NCBI GenBank assembly: GCA_002840765.1
Contig: PHCE01000014.1
Location: 62,001-126,000, forward strand
DNA: 64,000 bases
Reading direction: 5' to 3'
DNA from: Betaproteobacteria bacterium HGW-Betaproteobacteria-7
GTDB lineage: Bacteria; Pseudomonadota; Gammaproteobacteria; Burkholderiales; Rhodocyclaceae
Made by a program: the position numbers and the translations under genes. The notes beneath the pieces were generated by a model. The model made no database searches and had not been told where the DNA came from. It saw nothing but the letters and a program-made list of their open reading frames with translations. This document shows, in pieces, positions 1-10,507 of this stretch (position 1 is its first letter; every line of letters begins with the position of its first letter).

Positions 1-2352
1 CACCGGGCCGGCCGGTGTCTCGATCAGCAGCCGGTGCAGGCCCTCGAGTGCTCGGCCGCTCTCCGGCAGGCGGACCAGCAGGTCGAAGCGACGATTGCCA
101 TCGACGATTTGCGCCACTTTCTCGCCATCGACGAGCATCTGCAACGTGCTCGCCAGTTGCGCCGGCGACAGGCCGTAGCGGGCGGCTGCGGCATAGTCGA
201 GATGGACCTTGATCTGCGGCGCCAGCACCTGCTTCTCGACCTCCAGGTCGGCGACGCCGGGAATCTGCTGCAGCCGCTGCTGCAGCGCCGTCGCCTGGGC
301 GCGCAGGGTGTCGAGATCGTCACCAAAGACCTTGACCGCCACTTGCGCGCGCACGCCGGACAGCATGTGGTCGATGCGATGCGAGATCGGCTGGCCAAGA
401 TTGAGGCTGCCCGGCAAATCCTTCAGGCGCCGGCGAATGTCGGCATAAAGCGCCTCCTTCGGTCTCCCGGCCGGCTTCAGGCGAATTTCCAGCTCGGAAA
501 CATGGACGCCCTCGGCGTGCTCGTCGAGTTCGGCCCGGCCGGAGCGGCGGCCGATGTGCTCGACCTCCGGTACCGCCAGCAACAGCTTTTCCGCCTGGCT
601 GGCGACGCGCACCGACTCGACCAGCGTGATCCCCGGATTCAGGCGCAGGGTGACGGTCATCGAACCTTCGTTGAACGGCGGCAGGAAAGTGGTCGGGAAG
701 AACGGCACCGCCGCCCCGGCCAGCAGCACCGCCAGCGCCGTCACCGCCAGCGGCCCTTGCGGCGCCGCCAGCACCCGTTCCAGCAGCGCGCGGTAATGGC
801 GTTTCAGCCAGGCAACCAGCACCGTGTCGTCATGCCGACCGGCCGCCAGTTTGGGCAACAGGTAGTAGGAGAGCACCGGCGTCACCGTCACCGAGACCAG
901 CAGTGAAGCCAGGATGGAGACAATGTAGGCGATCCCGAGCGGTACAAACAGCCGCCCCTCGATGCCCGGCAGGGCGAACAGCGGGACGAAGACCAGGGCG
1001 ATGATCAGCGTCGCGTAGACGATGGCCGAGCGCACTTCCAGCGAGGCCTTGACGATCATCTCGCCGATGCCGAACGGCGTGCCGCGGGCGGCTGCCTGGC
1101 GCAGCCGGCGCAGGATGTTCTCGACATCGACGACGGCATCGTCGACCAGCTCGCCGATGGCAATCGCCAGGCCGCCCAGGGTCATCGTGTTGATCGACAG
1201 CCCGAGCCAGTTGAACACCAGCACGGCGATCAGGATCGACAGCGGAATCGCCGTCAGCGAGATCAGCATGGTGCGCAGGTTGCCGAGGAAGAAGAAGAGC
1301 ACGGCGGCGACCAGGCAGGCGGCAAGCAGCAGCTTGGCCTGCAGGTTGTCGATCGAGGACTGGATGAAATCGGCCTGGCGGAACACCACCTGCGGCGCCA
1401 GCACGCCAGCCGGCAAGCTCTTGTTCATCTCGCTCAGAGCCGCTTCGAGGCGCCCGGTCAGGTCAACGGTGTCGGCCGTCGGCTGCTTCTGGATGCTGAG
1501 GATCACCGCCGGGGCGCCGTTGAAGCCGGCGTCACCGCGCTTGATGGCCGGCGCGAAGGCGACGCCGGCGACCTGGCGGAGCAGGATCGCCTGACCGTCG
1601 CGGGCGGTCAGCGCCAGGTTCTGCAGGTCTTCCAGACGCGAACTGCGGCCGAGATGGCGGATCAGGTATTCTCGCCCGTTCATTTCCAGGAAGCCGCCCG
1701 AGGTATTGGCCGAGAAGCCGCGCAAGGCACTCTCCAGCTGCCCCAGCGAAATTCCCAGCTCGGCCAGGCGGCGGGTGTCCGGCTGCACCTGGAACTGGCG
1801 CACCTCACCGCCGATCGGGATGACCTGGGCGACGCCGGCGACCGCCATCAGCCGCGGCCGCAGCACCCAGTCGGCGTACTCGCGCGCCTGCATGGCATCG
1901 CCCTTTGCCGAATCGAGCGGGATGGCCAGCATCATGATCTCGCCCATGATCGACGAGACCGGCCCCATGTGCGGCACCACATCCGCCGGCAGCACGCCCT
2001 GCAACGCGGTCAGGCGCTCGGCGACCATCTGCCGGGCGCGGTAGAGATCGGTCTCCCAGTCAAAGGAGACATAGACGAAGGACAGCCCGGCGCTCGACAC
2101 CGAGCGCACGCCGGCGACACCGGGCAGGCCGTTGAGCGCCGTCTCGAGCGGGAAGGTGACGAGCTGTTCGACTTCTTCGGCAGCCATGCCGCCGGCCTCG
2201 GTCATCAGGCTGACGGTCGGCTTGTTGAGATCGGGAAAGACATCGACCGGCAGGCGCTGCGCCTCGAAGGCGCCGTAGCCCATCAGCACCAGCGCGATGG
2301 CCAGTACCAGCAGGCGACTGGCCAGGCTTTTCTGCAAGAGCCACTGGAACAT
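1..2352 (-). CDS. Heavy-metal efflux RND transporter, CzcA/CusA family (C-terminus beyond window start)
   Basis: Minus strand from ATG at 2352 reads MFQWLLQKSLASRLLVLAIALVLMGYGAFEAQRLPVDVFPDLNKPTVSLMTEAGGMAAEEVEQLVTFPLE..., typical HME-RND N-terminus; frame stays open to position 1. Not listed as one ORF because it is truncated by the window. Confidence 0.9.
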   Translation of the reverse strand, partial: MFQWLLQKSLASRLLVLAIALVLMGYGAFEAQRLPVDVFPDLNKPTVSLMTEAGGMAAEEVEQLVTFPLETALNGLPGVAGVRSVSSAGLSFVYVSFDWETDLYRARQMVAERLTALQGVLPADVVPHMGPVSSIMGEIMMLAIPLDSAKGDAMQAREYADWVLRPRLMAVAGVAQVIPIGGEVRQFQVQPDTRRLAELGISLGQLESALRGFSANTSGGFLEMNGREYLIRHLGRSSRLEDLQNLALTARDGQAILLRQVAGVAFAPAIKRGDAGFNGAPAVILSIQKQPTADTVDLTGRLEAALSEMNKSLPAGVLAPQVVFRQADFIQSSIDNLQAKLLLAACLVAAVLFFFLGNLRTMLISLTAIPLSILIAVLVFNWLGLSINTMTLGGLAIAIGELVDDAVVDVENILRRLRQAAARGTPFGIGEMIVKASLEVRSAIVYATLIIALVFVPLFALPGIEGRLFVPLGIAYIVSILASLLVSVTVTPVLSYYLLPKLAAGRHDDTVLVAWLKRHYRALLERVLAAPQGPLAVTALAVLLAGAAVPFFPTTFLPPFNEGSMTVTLRLNPGITLVESVRVASQAEKLLLAVPEVEHIGRRSGRAELDEHAEGVHVSELEIRLKPAGRPKEALYADIRRRLKDLPGSLNLGQPISHRIDHMLSGVRAQVAVKVFGDDLDTLRAQATALQQRLQQIPGVADLEVEKQVLAPQIKVHLDYAAAARYGLSPAQLASTLQMLVDGEKVAQIVDGNRRFDLLVRLPESGRALEGLHRLLIETPAGPV

Positions 2353-2360
2353 GACGGCTC

Positions 2361-3473
2361 CTAACGGATCTGGTTGAGCAGCGGGGCGCCGTCGACGACG
2401 ACGCGCTTGCCGGCCTGCAGGCCGCCGACGACGAGCACGCGGCTGCCGTCGAGCGGCTGGCTGCGCACCGGTTTCGGGGCGAAGCGCTCAGGTGCCGTCT
2501 TGACCCAGACCATGGTCTCGTTGGCCGGACTGCGCACCAGCGCCCGTTGCACCAGTGGCAGGCCGCTAGCGCTCTCGCGCAGCCGCACCTGCAAGGTCAC
2601 CGGCTGGCCGAGCGGCAGGCGCAGGCCGACGCCGGCCGCCCGACTGCCGAAGATCAGCGGCAGCGCCTGTTCGCGCAGGCGCCGGCTGGCGCCAACCAGC
2701 TGCAGTTCGATGCTCTGCTCGCCGATGGCCAGGCTGGCCGCCGCCACCGCGCCAAGATCAAGCGCCTCATAAGCCAGGGCTTCGACATGCAGGCTGTCGG
2801 GGGCGACGATCTCGAAGATCAGTTCGCGCGCCTCGACGACCTGGCCGACCACCGCATTGCTGGCGGCGATGACGCCAGAAACCGGGGCCACCAGCGCATC
2901 GCGCCCGGACAGGCCACCGCCGATGGCAGCGATGCGGCCATTGAGGCTGAGCACCTCGCTCGCCGCCGCTTCGATCTCGCGTTGCGGCACGGTGTCTGCC
3001 AGCTCCTGCAGACGTGCCCGGCGGCGTTCGGCCAGTTGCCGCGCCGCCTTCAGTTCGGCCAACTGGGCTGCCTGGTTGGAGCGTTCAATCTGCCCGGCGG
3101 ACGGCACCACCCAGGCCAGTACTTCGCCTTTGCGCACCCGCTGGCCGGCCACCGGCAGGCCCTGCGCGTTGGCGGCTTCGAGGCGGCCGGCGATCATCGC
3201 CTGGACCCGCCCACCGCGCTGCGGGTCCATGACCACCTTGCCCTGCAATTCGATGCTGCGTGCCACCTGTTCTTCGGCCGCCGGCAGCGTGCGCACGCCA
3301 ATCTGGCGCTGGGCAGTCTTCGGCAGGAAGACGGTACCGTCAGGCAGGCGTTGCGGCGTGTCGCCGAGATTGGGCAGCGCCTTCTTCTCGTCGCCGTGAT
3401 CGTGACCTTCGTGAGCCGCCAGCGGCGCCGCGAACAAGGCGGCCAGCAGCAGGGTAATTGTCAGCTTGTTCAT
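2361..3473 (-). CDS. Efflux RND periplasmic adaptor (HlyD/CzcB-like) with His-rich N-terminus
   Basis: 370 aa ORF, signal peptide, HEGHDHGDEK, adaptor-type sequence; directly upstream of the RND gene. Confidence 0.88.
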   Translation of the reverse strand: MNKLTITLLLAALFAAPLAAHEGHDHGDEKKALPNLGDTPQRLPDGTVFLPKTAQRQIGVRTLPAAEEQVARSIELQGKVVMDPQRGGRVQAMIAGRLEAANAQGLPVAGQRVRKGEVLAWVVPSAGQIERSNQAAQLAELKAARQLAERRRARLQELADTVPQREIEAAASEVLSLNGRIAAIGGGLSGRDALVAPVSGVIAASNAVVGQVVEARELIFEIVAPDSLHVEALAYEALDLGAVAAASLAIGEQSIELQLVGASRRLREQALPLIFGSRAAGVGLRLPLGQPVTLQVRLRESASGLPLVQRALVRSPANETMVWVKTAPERFAPKPVRSQPLDGSRVLVVGGLQAGKRVVVDGAPLLNQIR

Positions 3474-3982
3474 ACTCCCTCTCCGGGAAGGCGGCGCAGG
3501 CGCCGGCCGATGACGATGATGGCGACGAGCAGTAGTGTCGCCAGCAGCACCAGGCCGAGGCGCCCGCCACTGGCCTCGGCAGCAGCCGGTGCCTCGGCGA
3601 CGATCAGCTCACCACTCAACAAGTCGCTGTCTTCGCCGGCAATCAGGGTCAGCGCCAGCCCATGCTCGCCGGCCTGGCGCAATGGCTCCAGCCAGGCGGC
3701 GTCAGCAATCAGGTAGTCACCGCTGGCCTGGCGGAAGATGGCAGTCGCCGTGCGCCCGCCGGCCTCGATCTCGAGCGTCGCAGCGAGCACCGGCTCATTG
3801 CTCGGCGCCCGGTCGACATGCAGGATCAGGCCTTCAGCTTTGAGACGGCCGACGACTTCATAGGCTTCGCTCTCGGCCGTGACCACCGGCAGCGGTACCT
3901 CGGCAGCCAACGCCGGCAGGCTAGCGGTCGCCAGCATGGCGGCGAGCAGCAGCCGGTTGATGAATTTTCTCATTTTGAGCAT
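3470..3982 (-). CDS. Uncharacterised periplasmic/membrane-anchored protein within the czc-like operon
   Basis: Signal peptide (MLKMRKFINRLLLAAMLATASLPALA) and C-terminal TM (LGLVLLATLLLVAIIVIGRRLRR); overlaps adaptor gene by 4 bp. Confidence 0.65.
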   Translation of the reverse strand: MLKMRKFINRLLLAAMLATASLPALAAEVPLPVVTAESEAYEVVGRLKAEGLILHVDRAPSNEPVLAATLEIEAGGRTATAIFRQASGDYLIADAAWLEPLRQAGEHGLALTLIAGEDSDLLSGELIVAEAPAAAEASGGRLGLVLLATLLLVAIIVIGRRLRRLPGEGV

Positions 3983-3993
3983 CGGGTTTTCCT

Positions 3994-5211
3994 TCATTCG
4001 GGCAGCAGGCCAAGGGCCTGACGATAGGCGGACAGACTGGCCGCCAAATTGATGCGGGCGCGCGCCGCCTGGCTGGCAGCGGCAAAAGCCTCCTGCTCGA
4101 TGCGCAGGCGGGTCGGCAGGTCGCTTTCGCCAAGGCGGAAGGACTTGGCAAAGAATTCACGACTTTCGCCAGCCAACCGCGCACGTTCCTCGGCGGCACT
4201 CAATTGCAAGCGGGCAGCACCGAGTCGGCTGCGGGCGGCGGCAACCTCCTGGACCAGACGTTCGCCTTCGCGCTCGGCGCTCAGACGGCTTTCGATCAGC
4301 TCGGCATTGGCCTCGGCCAGACGGGCCTGCTGGCGCGCGCCAGAGGAGAACGGAATGCGCAGCGCCAGCGCCCAGGTCTGTTCCATCGCCTCGCCGGCCA
4401 GGCCGCGTTCGCGCCGGGTGGCAATGGTGATTTCCGGATTGGCGCGGCTGCGGCTGCGGGCCAGCGCCAGTTCCTGGCGTGACACGTCGCCGCGGCCGGC
4501 GAGCGCCAGCAGTTGCGGATGGACGGCCAGCAGGGTGGCCTCTTCACCGGCCGCAACCTCAGCTTCCGCTTTCGCCAGTGGTGCAGTTGGCGCCTGACCG
4601 GTCAGCGCCTGCAGCCGGTAACCGGCAGCGGCGAACTGCGCCCCGGCTTCGGCCTGGGCAGCAGTGGCCGCTGCCAGTTCGCCATCCGCCTGATGCTGGT
4701 CGGCCCGCGCCAGGTCGCCAGCAGCAACGCGCTTGGTGACGTCGTCGCGCAGGCGGCGGGCGGCAGCCAAGCGCTCGTCAGCCAGTTGCCGTTCGTTGTC
4801 GGCCAGTTGCCAATCCCACCAGGCCTGCCGCAAGGCACCGGCCAACTGCAGGCGCAGCGCCGCCGTGCGCGCCGTCAGCGCAGCGCCTTCGGCGGTAGCC
4901 AGTGCCAAGCTGCCGCGCCGCTCGCCGGGCAGCCACAAGGGCAGCACCAGACCAACTTCGTATTCCTCGGCGCCACGGTCACGATTGAAACGGTCGCTGC
5001 GCCCGCCCAACTCCAGGCTCGGCGGCTCGGCGGTCAGCGCCGAAGCTGCCTCCTGGCGTGCCTCGGCGGCGCGTTGGCGCTCGCCCAGCGCCTGCGCCAC
5101 GGGCTGACGTTCCCAGGCCGCGGCAAAGGCGCCGGCCAGGGTCTGCGGCGTTTCGCCATGCGCCGGCAAGGCGACGACGATTGATAAAGCGATCCAGAAA
5201 CAGGCTCGCAT
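3994..5211 (-). CDS. TolC-family outer membrane efflux protein (CzcC-like)
   Basis: 405 aa; signal peptide, repeated Ala/Gln/Glu-rich helices typical of TolC/CzcC; operon position. Confidence 0.85.
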   Translation of the reverse strand: MRACFWIALSIVVALPAHGETPQTLAGAFAAAWERQPVAQALGERQRAAEARQEAASALTAEPPSLELGGRSDRFNRDRGAEEYEVGLVLPLWLPGERRGSLALATAEGAALTARTAALRLQLAGALRQAWWDWQLADNERQLADERLAAARRLRDDVTKRVAAGDLARADQHQADGELAAATAAQAEAGAQFAAAGYRLQALTGQAPTAPLAKAEAEVAAGEEATLLAVHPQLLALAGRGDVSRQELALARSRSRANPEITIATRRERGLAGEAMEQTWALALRIPFSSGARQQARLAEANAELIESRLSAEREGERLVQEVAAARSRLGAARLQLSAAEERARLAGESREFFAKSFRLGESDLPTRLRIEQEAFAAASQAARARINLAASLSAYRQALGLLPE

Positions 5212-5308
5212 GGAACATCCTCCGGTTGATGAAGCACAACCGGCGGTACGCCAGATCAGCCCGTCAGGGCTGGTAAATCAGGAAAAAGGACTGGCCGACC
5301 GCCGCAGA

Positions 5309-5716
5309 TCAGGCGGCGGAAGTTCTGGGCGGACGTTCGAGCCCGTCGGGGACACGCGAGGAGAAATGCGCATCACGGCCGTTCAAGACGACCGAACTGC
5401 CGGTAGGGATGGCCGGCATGACGTTGTCGACGGTACCGCCGAGCAGGTGTCCGAGGATGAAACCGGGGCAGCAGTGATGACGAGTATCAGCACAGGGTTC
5501 CTGAGCATGCCCGGTGCAATCGCCGGCACAGGTGTCATGGCCTTGGTCAGCGTGGCTGTCATGGCCCGCATGCTCATCGTGGCTGGCGTGCATCGCTGCT
5601 CCCTCATCGTGCGTCGCCAAGCCTTGCGCCGCCTGCCAGCCGTAACTCGGCGAGAAGACGGTGGCCAGCATGACCAGCAACAGCAGGCGGGTAACGGAAT
5701 GGAACAGCGAGCGCAT
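5309..5716 (-). CDS. Small His/Cys-rich secreted protein, CzcI-like
   Basis: 135 aa; HDEGAAMHASHDEHAGHDSHADQGHDTCAGDC...HHCCPGF and C-terminal SSRVPDGLERPP, upstream of czcC-like gene. Confidence 0.6.
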   Translation of the reverse strand: MRSLFHSVTRLLLLVMLATVFSPSYGWQAAQGLATHDEGAAMHASHDEHAGHDSHADQGHDTCAGDCTGHAQEPCADTRHHCCPGFILGHLLGGTVDNVMPAIPTGSSVVLNGRDAHFSSRVPDGLERPPRTSAA

Positions 5717-5862
5717 GGGGGCGGACTATAGCTGAAGGACTCGTGCTAAGAAACCCAATCGGATCAAAAGTTCCGCACCGTGCGGATCAACAGCCAGTTG
5801 CCAGTTGCCAGTTGCTAGCAAGAAATGCTGGCAACTCAAGACTACTAGCAACTAGCAACTAC

Positions 5863-5930
5863 CTACACAGCAACCAGGGTCTGACGCCCGTACCAATCCT
5901 CACCGGCCGGCAGACTCACCGGCTGCCGGG
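5863..5930 (-). pseudogene. Orphan 3' end of the aldose-1-epimerase-like gene (68-bp direct repeat, left copy)
   Basis: 67/68 identical to 22071-22138, which is exactly the last 68 bp (from the TAG stop) of the intact gene; single mismatch 5884 a vs 22092 c. Confidence 0.9.
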
Positions 5931-8622
5931 AGCGCCGCGAGCGTGGGGGCGCCAATGACGCCGATGCAGGTGCGCGAATACGCCGACTGGGTGCTGCGGC
6001 CGCGACTGATGGCAATCGCCGGTGTGGCGCAGGTAATCCCTATCGGCGGCGAAGTGCGCCAGTTCCAGGTGCAGCCAAACACGACCCGTATGGCGGAACT
6101 GGGTATCACACACGAGCAGTTGACCGGAGCGCTCAAGGGTTACTCGGCCAACACCTCCGGCGGCTTCCTCGAACTCAACGGCCGCGAATACCTGATTCGC
6201 CACCTGGGCCGCACGTCGCGCCTCGATGACCTGAAGAACCTGGCGCTGGCTGCCCGCCACGGTCAACCCATTTTGTTGCGGCAAATCGCCGAGGTGACCT
6301 TCGCGCCTGCCATCAAGCGGGGTGACGCCGGTTTCGCCGGCAAACCGGCGGTGATTCTGGGCATTCAGAAGCAGCCGACGGCCGATACCATCCATCTGAC
6401 CCGGAACATCGAGGCCGCGCTGGAAGACTTGAAGAAATCGCTGCCGGCCGGCATGGCGGCGCCGCAGGTAACCTTCCGCCAGGCCAGTTTCATCGAGTCG
6501 TCGATCAACACGCTGCAAGGCAAGCTGATCGGGGCATCGATCTTCGTCGCGGTCGTCCTGTTTTTCTTCCTGGGTACCCTGCGCCCGACGGTGATCGCGC
6601 TGACCGCGATCCCGGTGTCGATTTTCATGACAGCGCTGGTTTTCGACTACTACGGTCTGTCGATCAACACCATGACGCTGGGTGGCCTGGCCATCGCCAT
6701 CGGCGGCCTGGTCGATGACGCCGTGGTCGGCGTCGAAAACGTGCTGCGGCGCCTGAAGGACGATCGGGCCAAGCACCACGATCATCGAATGCACCCGATT
6801 GAACTGATTGCCCAGGCAACAATGGAGGTGCGTTCGGCCATCCTCTACGCAACGATCATCATCGTGCTCGTCTTCCTGCCATTTTCGCCCTGCCCGGCAT
6901 GGAGGGACGGCTGTTCGTGCCGCTGGGTATCGCTTTCATCGTGTCGACGCTGGCCTCGCTGGTGGTCTCGGTGACGGTGACGCCGGTGCTCTCCTTCTAC
7001 CTGCTGCCCAGCATGAAGGCCCTCGATCATGGCGATACGAAACTGCTGGCCTGGCTGAAAGCCAGCTATGGCCGCAGTTTGCAGGCGGTGCTCAAGCGGC
7101 CTGAAGCGGCGTTGGCCGCCGGTGCTGTTGCCGTTCTGGCGGCAGCAGTTGCGGTGCCTTTCTTCCCCAAAACTTTTCTGCCGCCCTTCAATGAGGGAAC
7201 GCTGCTGATCGGCATGCGCCTCAACCCCGGCGTGACGCTGGCCGAGTCGTCGGCCTTGGCGCAACAGGCCGAGGTGCTGGTCAAAGCAGTGCCGGAAGTC
7301 GCGCACGTTGGCCGGCGCAGCGGCCGGGCGGAACTGGACGAGCATGCCGAAGGTGTGCACGTCAGCGAACTCGATGTCGGCCTGAAGCCAGCATCCGAAA
7401 TGACGCGCTCAATGGATGAAATTTCGGCGGATATTCGCGCTCGCCTGATCAATCTGCCGGCGGCGATTGCTATTGGCCAGCCCATCTCGCACCGTATCGA
7501 CCACATGCTGTCGGGCGTACGTTCGCAGATCGCCATCAAAATCTTTGGCGACGACCTCGATACGCTACGCGGTCAGGCTGATGCGCTGCGCAGCAGGCTC
7601 GCCGGCATCCCCGACATTGCCGATCTGGAAATCGAGAAACAGGTGCTGGCGCCACAGATCAAGGTGCGCGTCGACTACGCGGCTGCCGCCCAATACGGTG
7701 TCCCGACCCCACAGATTCTGGCGACACTGCAAAGCCTGGTCGAAGGCGAAAAGATCACCCAAGTGGTCGAAGGTGGCCGGCGCTTTGCCCTGGTCGTGCG
7801 CTTGCCGGAAACATCCCGCTCGTTGGCTGGCCTGGGGCAGAGATTGCTGGAGACACCCGGCGGCCCGATTCCCCTCTCCAGAATTGCCAGTATCGAGGAC
7901 GGCGACGGGCCGAACCAGGTCAGCCGCGACGACGGCAAGCGGCGCATCGTGCTTTCAGCCAACACGCAAGGACGGGCGCTGTCCGAGATCGTCGAGGACA
8001 TCCGCCAGGTCGTCGGCAACAGCAAACTGCCGGAAGGCTACTTCATCGCCCTGGGGGGCAATTCCAGGCACAGGAAGAGGCTTCGCGGCTGGTTGGGCTG
8101 CTCTCCATCGTCTCCCTGGTGCTGATGTTTGTCGTGCTCTTCAGTCGCTACAAGTCGGTTGTCTTATCGGCGATGATCATGGTCAACATTCCCCTGGCGC
8201 TGGTTGGCGCGGTACTCGGCTTGTGGATTTCCGGGCAACCGCTGTCGGTCGCCGCGCTGGTCGGCTTCATCACGCTGGCCGGTATTTCGGTGCGTAACGG
8301 TATCCTCAAGGTCAGCCACTACATCAACCTGATGCGCATGGAAGGCGAAAACTTCGATCACAAAATGATCCTGCGCGGCTCGCTGGAACGTCTCGCACCC
8401 GTCTTGATGACGGCACTGGTCACCGCCTTCGCGCTGGCGCCGTTGTTGTTCGAGGCCGAGCGGCCGGGCACGGAAATCCTGCATCCGGTGGCGGTGGTCA
8501 TTTTCGCGGGCCTGATCAGTTCAACCCTGCTCGACACCTTCCTGACACCTGCCATGTTCTGGCTGTTTGGCCGCAAGGACGTGGAGCGTCTGATGGCCGA
8601 CCGCGATGTCGGGGCGCTTTAA
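5931..8622 (+). pseudogene. 5'-truncated, frameshifted CzcA/CusA-family RND transporter gene
   Basis: ORFs 5943-6974, 6899-8125, 8119-8622 give consecutive parts of one HME-RND protein; lacks about the first 170 residues compared with the 1-2352 copy; breaks near 6885 (TTTT) and 8051 (GGGGGG). Confidence 0.88.
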
Positions 8623-8647
8623 CTATTACTCAACGAAAGGAAATTTC

Positions 8648-9031
8648 ATGAAACCGATTCAGCTTCTCGCCGCCTTTGCCTTCGCCATGACCGGCCTTGC
8701 CTTCGCCGCAGGTGGACACGACCACGGTCACGAACACAAGCCACTCCACGGTGGCGTCGTCAGCGCGGTCAAGAATGTGGACTACGAGCTGGTTGCCGGG
8801 CCAGAACAGATCCAGGTGTTTGTGCGCGACCACGGCAAGCCCGCGGACATCTCGAAGGGGTCGGCAAAACTCACCATCCTGTCCGGCAAGCAAAAGCAAG
8901 AGATCCCGTTGCTTCCCGACGGACAACGCTTTCTCGCCACAGGAACGTTTGCCATCACACCGGGTGCCAAGGCACTGGCGCAAGTGAGCCTGGGCGGGCC
9001 ACCGGCAACGGTCAGATTTGTTCTGAAGTAA
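8648..9031 (+). CDS. Small periplasmic His-rich protein (putative metal binding)
   Basis: Signal peptide then GGHDHGHEHKPLHGGVV; ATG 8648 preceded by aaaggaaa. Confidence 0.65.
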   Translation: MKPIQLLAAFAFAMTGLAFAAGGHDHGHEHKPLHGGVVSAVKNVDYELVAGPEQIQVFVRDHGKPADISKGSAKLTILSGKQKQEIPLLPDGQRFLATGTFAITPGAKALAQVSLGGPPATVRFVLK

Positions 9032-9100
9032 AGAAACCTTGACACCTCGGCCATCGGGATTTAATCCGGATGGCCGCAGCGTCAGCAAATTCAGCAGAGT

Positions 9101-10507
9101 TCACGGCGAAGAAGAAGTGGGTAGCAACAGCGTAAAGCGGGTCAATCCATTGGCCGAACAAACATGAACTTCGCCGCCGTGCGCCAGAATAATTGATCGT
9201 GTGATTGCCAGTCCGAGCCCCGAGCTCTCGGTCGTCCGCTGTCGCGAACTGTCGGCCCGATAAAAACGATCGAACAGGCGTGGCAGATGCTCGGCGGCTA
9301 TCTCCCGCCCGGTGTTCTCGACTGCAACATGCATCATGTTGTCTTCACTCTGATCGATCTGCACTGTGATCGTCCCACCATCAGGCGTGTGGCGCAGCGC
9401 ATTGGAGAGCAGATTGCTGACCGCTCGGCGCAGCATCAGTCGATCTCCAATGATTTGACCACGACCGGAGAGCGACAAGGCAATCGCTTTCTCTTCGGCA
9501 AGCACGTCGTAATACTCCAGCAAATTGCCAATTTCCCCAGCCAGATCGACCGACTCCTGGGTAGGCATGATCTGCTTGTTGTCGGCCTTGGCCAGGAACA
9601 GCATGTCGGAAATGGTGCGCGACAGCCGCTCGAATTCCTCGGCATTCGACGCCAGGATGTCGCGGTAGTCGTCTTCGGAACGCACCCTGGACAGCGTAAC
9701 CTGGGTCTGGGTGAGGAGATTGCTGACCGGCGTCCGCAGTTCGTGCGCGAGGTCTGACGAAAAATCGGATAGCCGCTGGAAGGACTCCTCCAGTCGCGCC
9801 AGCATGTCGTTCAAGGTGTCGGCCAGATCAGCCAGTTCCTGGGGAATCGCCTCGGCCGGCAAACGGGTGTGCAGGTGGTTGGCGGTAATTTCGGCGGCTT
9901 GTCGTTTGATCGTCTGCAGCGGCCCCAGCCCGCTCCGGACGACAACCCAGCCGAGGAGTCCCATGGCCAGCGTTGCCAGGGCGATAAAAGCCCACAAGGT
10001 TCCCCGGAACCCGCTCATGAAGTGTTCGTGATGGGATATTTCGATGGCAACGGCGATGGTAAAGCGGGTCTTGTCATCCGGCGCCGCCGTCACCACGGCA
10101 GAAATTCCGCGCCAGGGCAGCCCTTCGGGTGCTTGCCATTTGACGACGCGGCCGGGCGTGGTCTCCGTCGGCGTATCGAGCAGTGCGGGTGGAAAGTCCA
10201 GTGCCGAGTTGGCGTACAGGACTTGCCGGTCCGGCCCAAAAACGGAAACGGCCAGGCCATGATGGCCGGTCAGCGCGTCATCGAGTTGCCGTCCCAGCGC
10301 CTCGCCATTCTGCGTTGCCGAGTCCCGCTCCAGAATGTGCCGGGTCAGCGTCATCTTTCCGGACAGTGCTTCCATGTCCTGCTCTTCAAAATGCCGTTCC
10401 ACCAGATTGCCGATAAGCAAGCCCAACAGGAACAGCACGAAGGCCGCCGCCACGGCAAACAGCAGGGTCAGGCGCAGGGTCAGCGAGCGACTCCAGGTTA
10501 GCTTCAA
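9101..10507 (-). CDS. cusS: Heavy-metal sensor histidine kinase (CusS-like)
   Basis: 468 aa; two TMs, [34 protein letters not shown]. Confidence 0.87.
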   Translation of the reverse strand: MKLTWSRSLTLRLTLLFAVAAAFVLFLLGLLIGNLVERHFEEQDMEALSGKMTLTRHILERDSATQNGEALGRQLDDALTGHHGLAVSVFGPDRQVLYANSALDFPPALLDTPTETTPGRVVKWQAPEGLPWRGISAVVTAAPDDKTRFTIAVAIEISHHEHFMSGFRGTLWAFIALATLAMGLLGWVVVRSGLGPLQTIKRQAAEITANHLHTRLPAEAIPQELADLADTLNDMLARLEESFQRLSDFSSDLAHELRTPVSNLLTQTQVTLSRVRSEDDYRDILASNAEEFERLSRTISDMLFLAKADNKQIMPTQESVDLAGEIGNLLEYYDVLAEEKAIALSLSGRGQIIGDRLMLRRAVSNLLSNALRHTPDGGTITVQIDQSEDNMMHVAVENTGREIAAEHLPRLFDRFYRADSSRQRTTESSGLGLAITRSIILAHGGEVHVCSANGLTRFTLLLPTSSSP

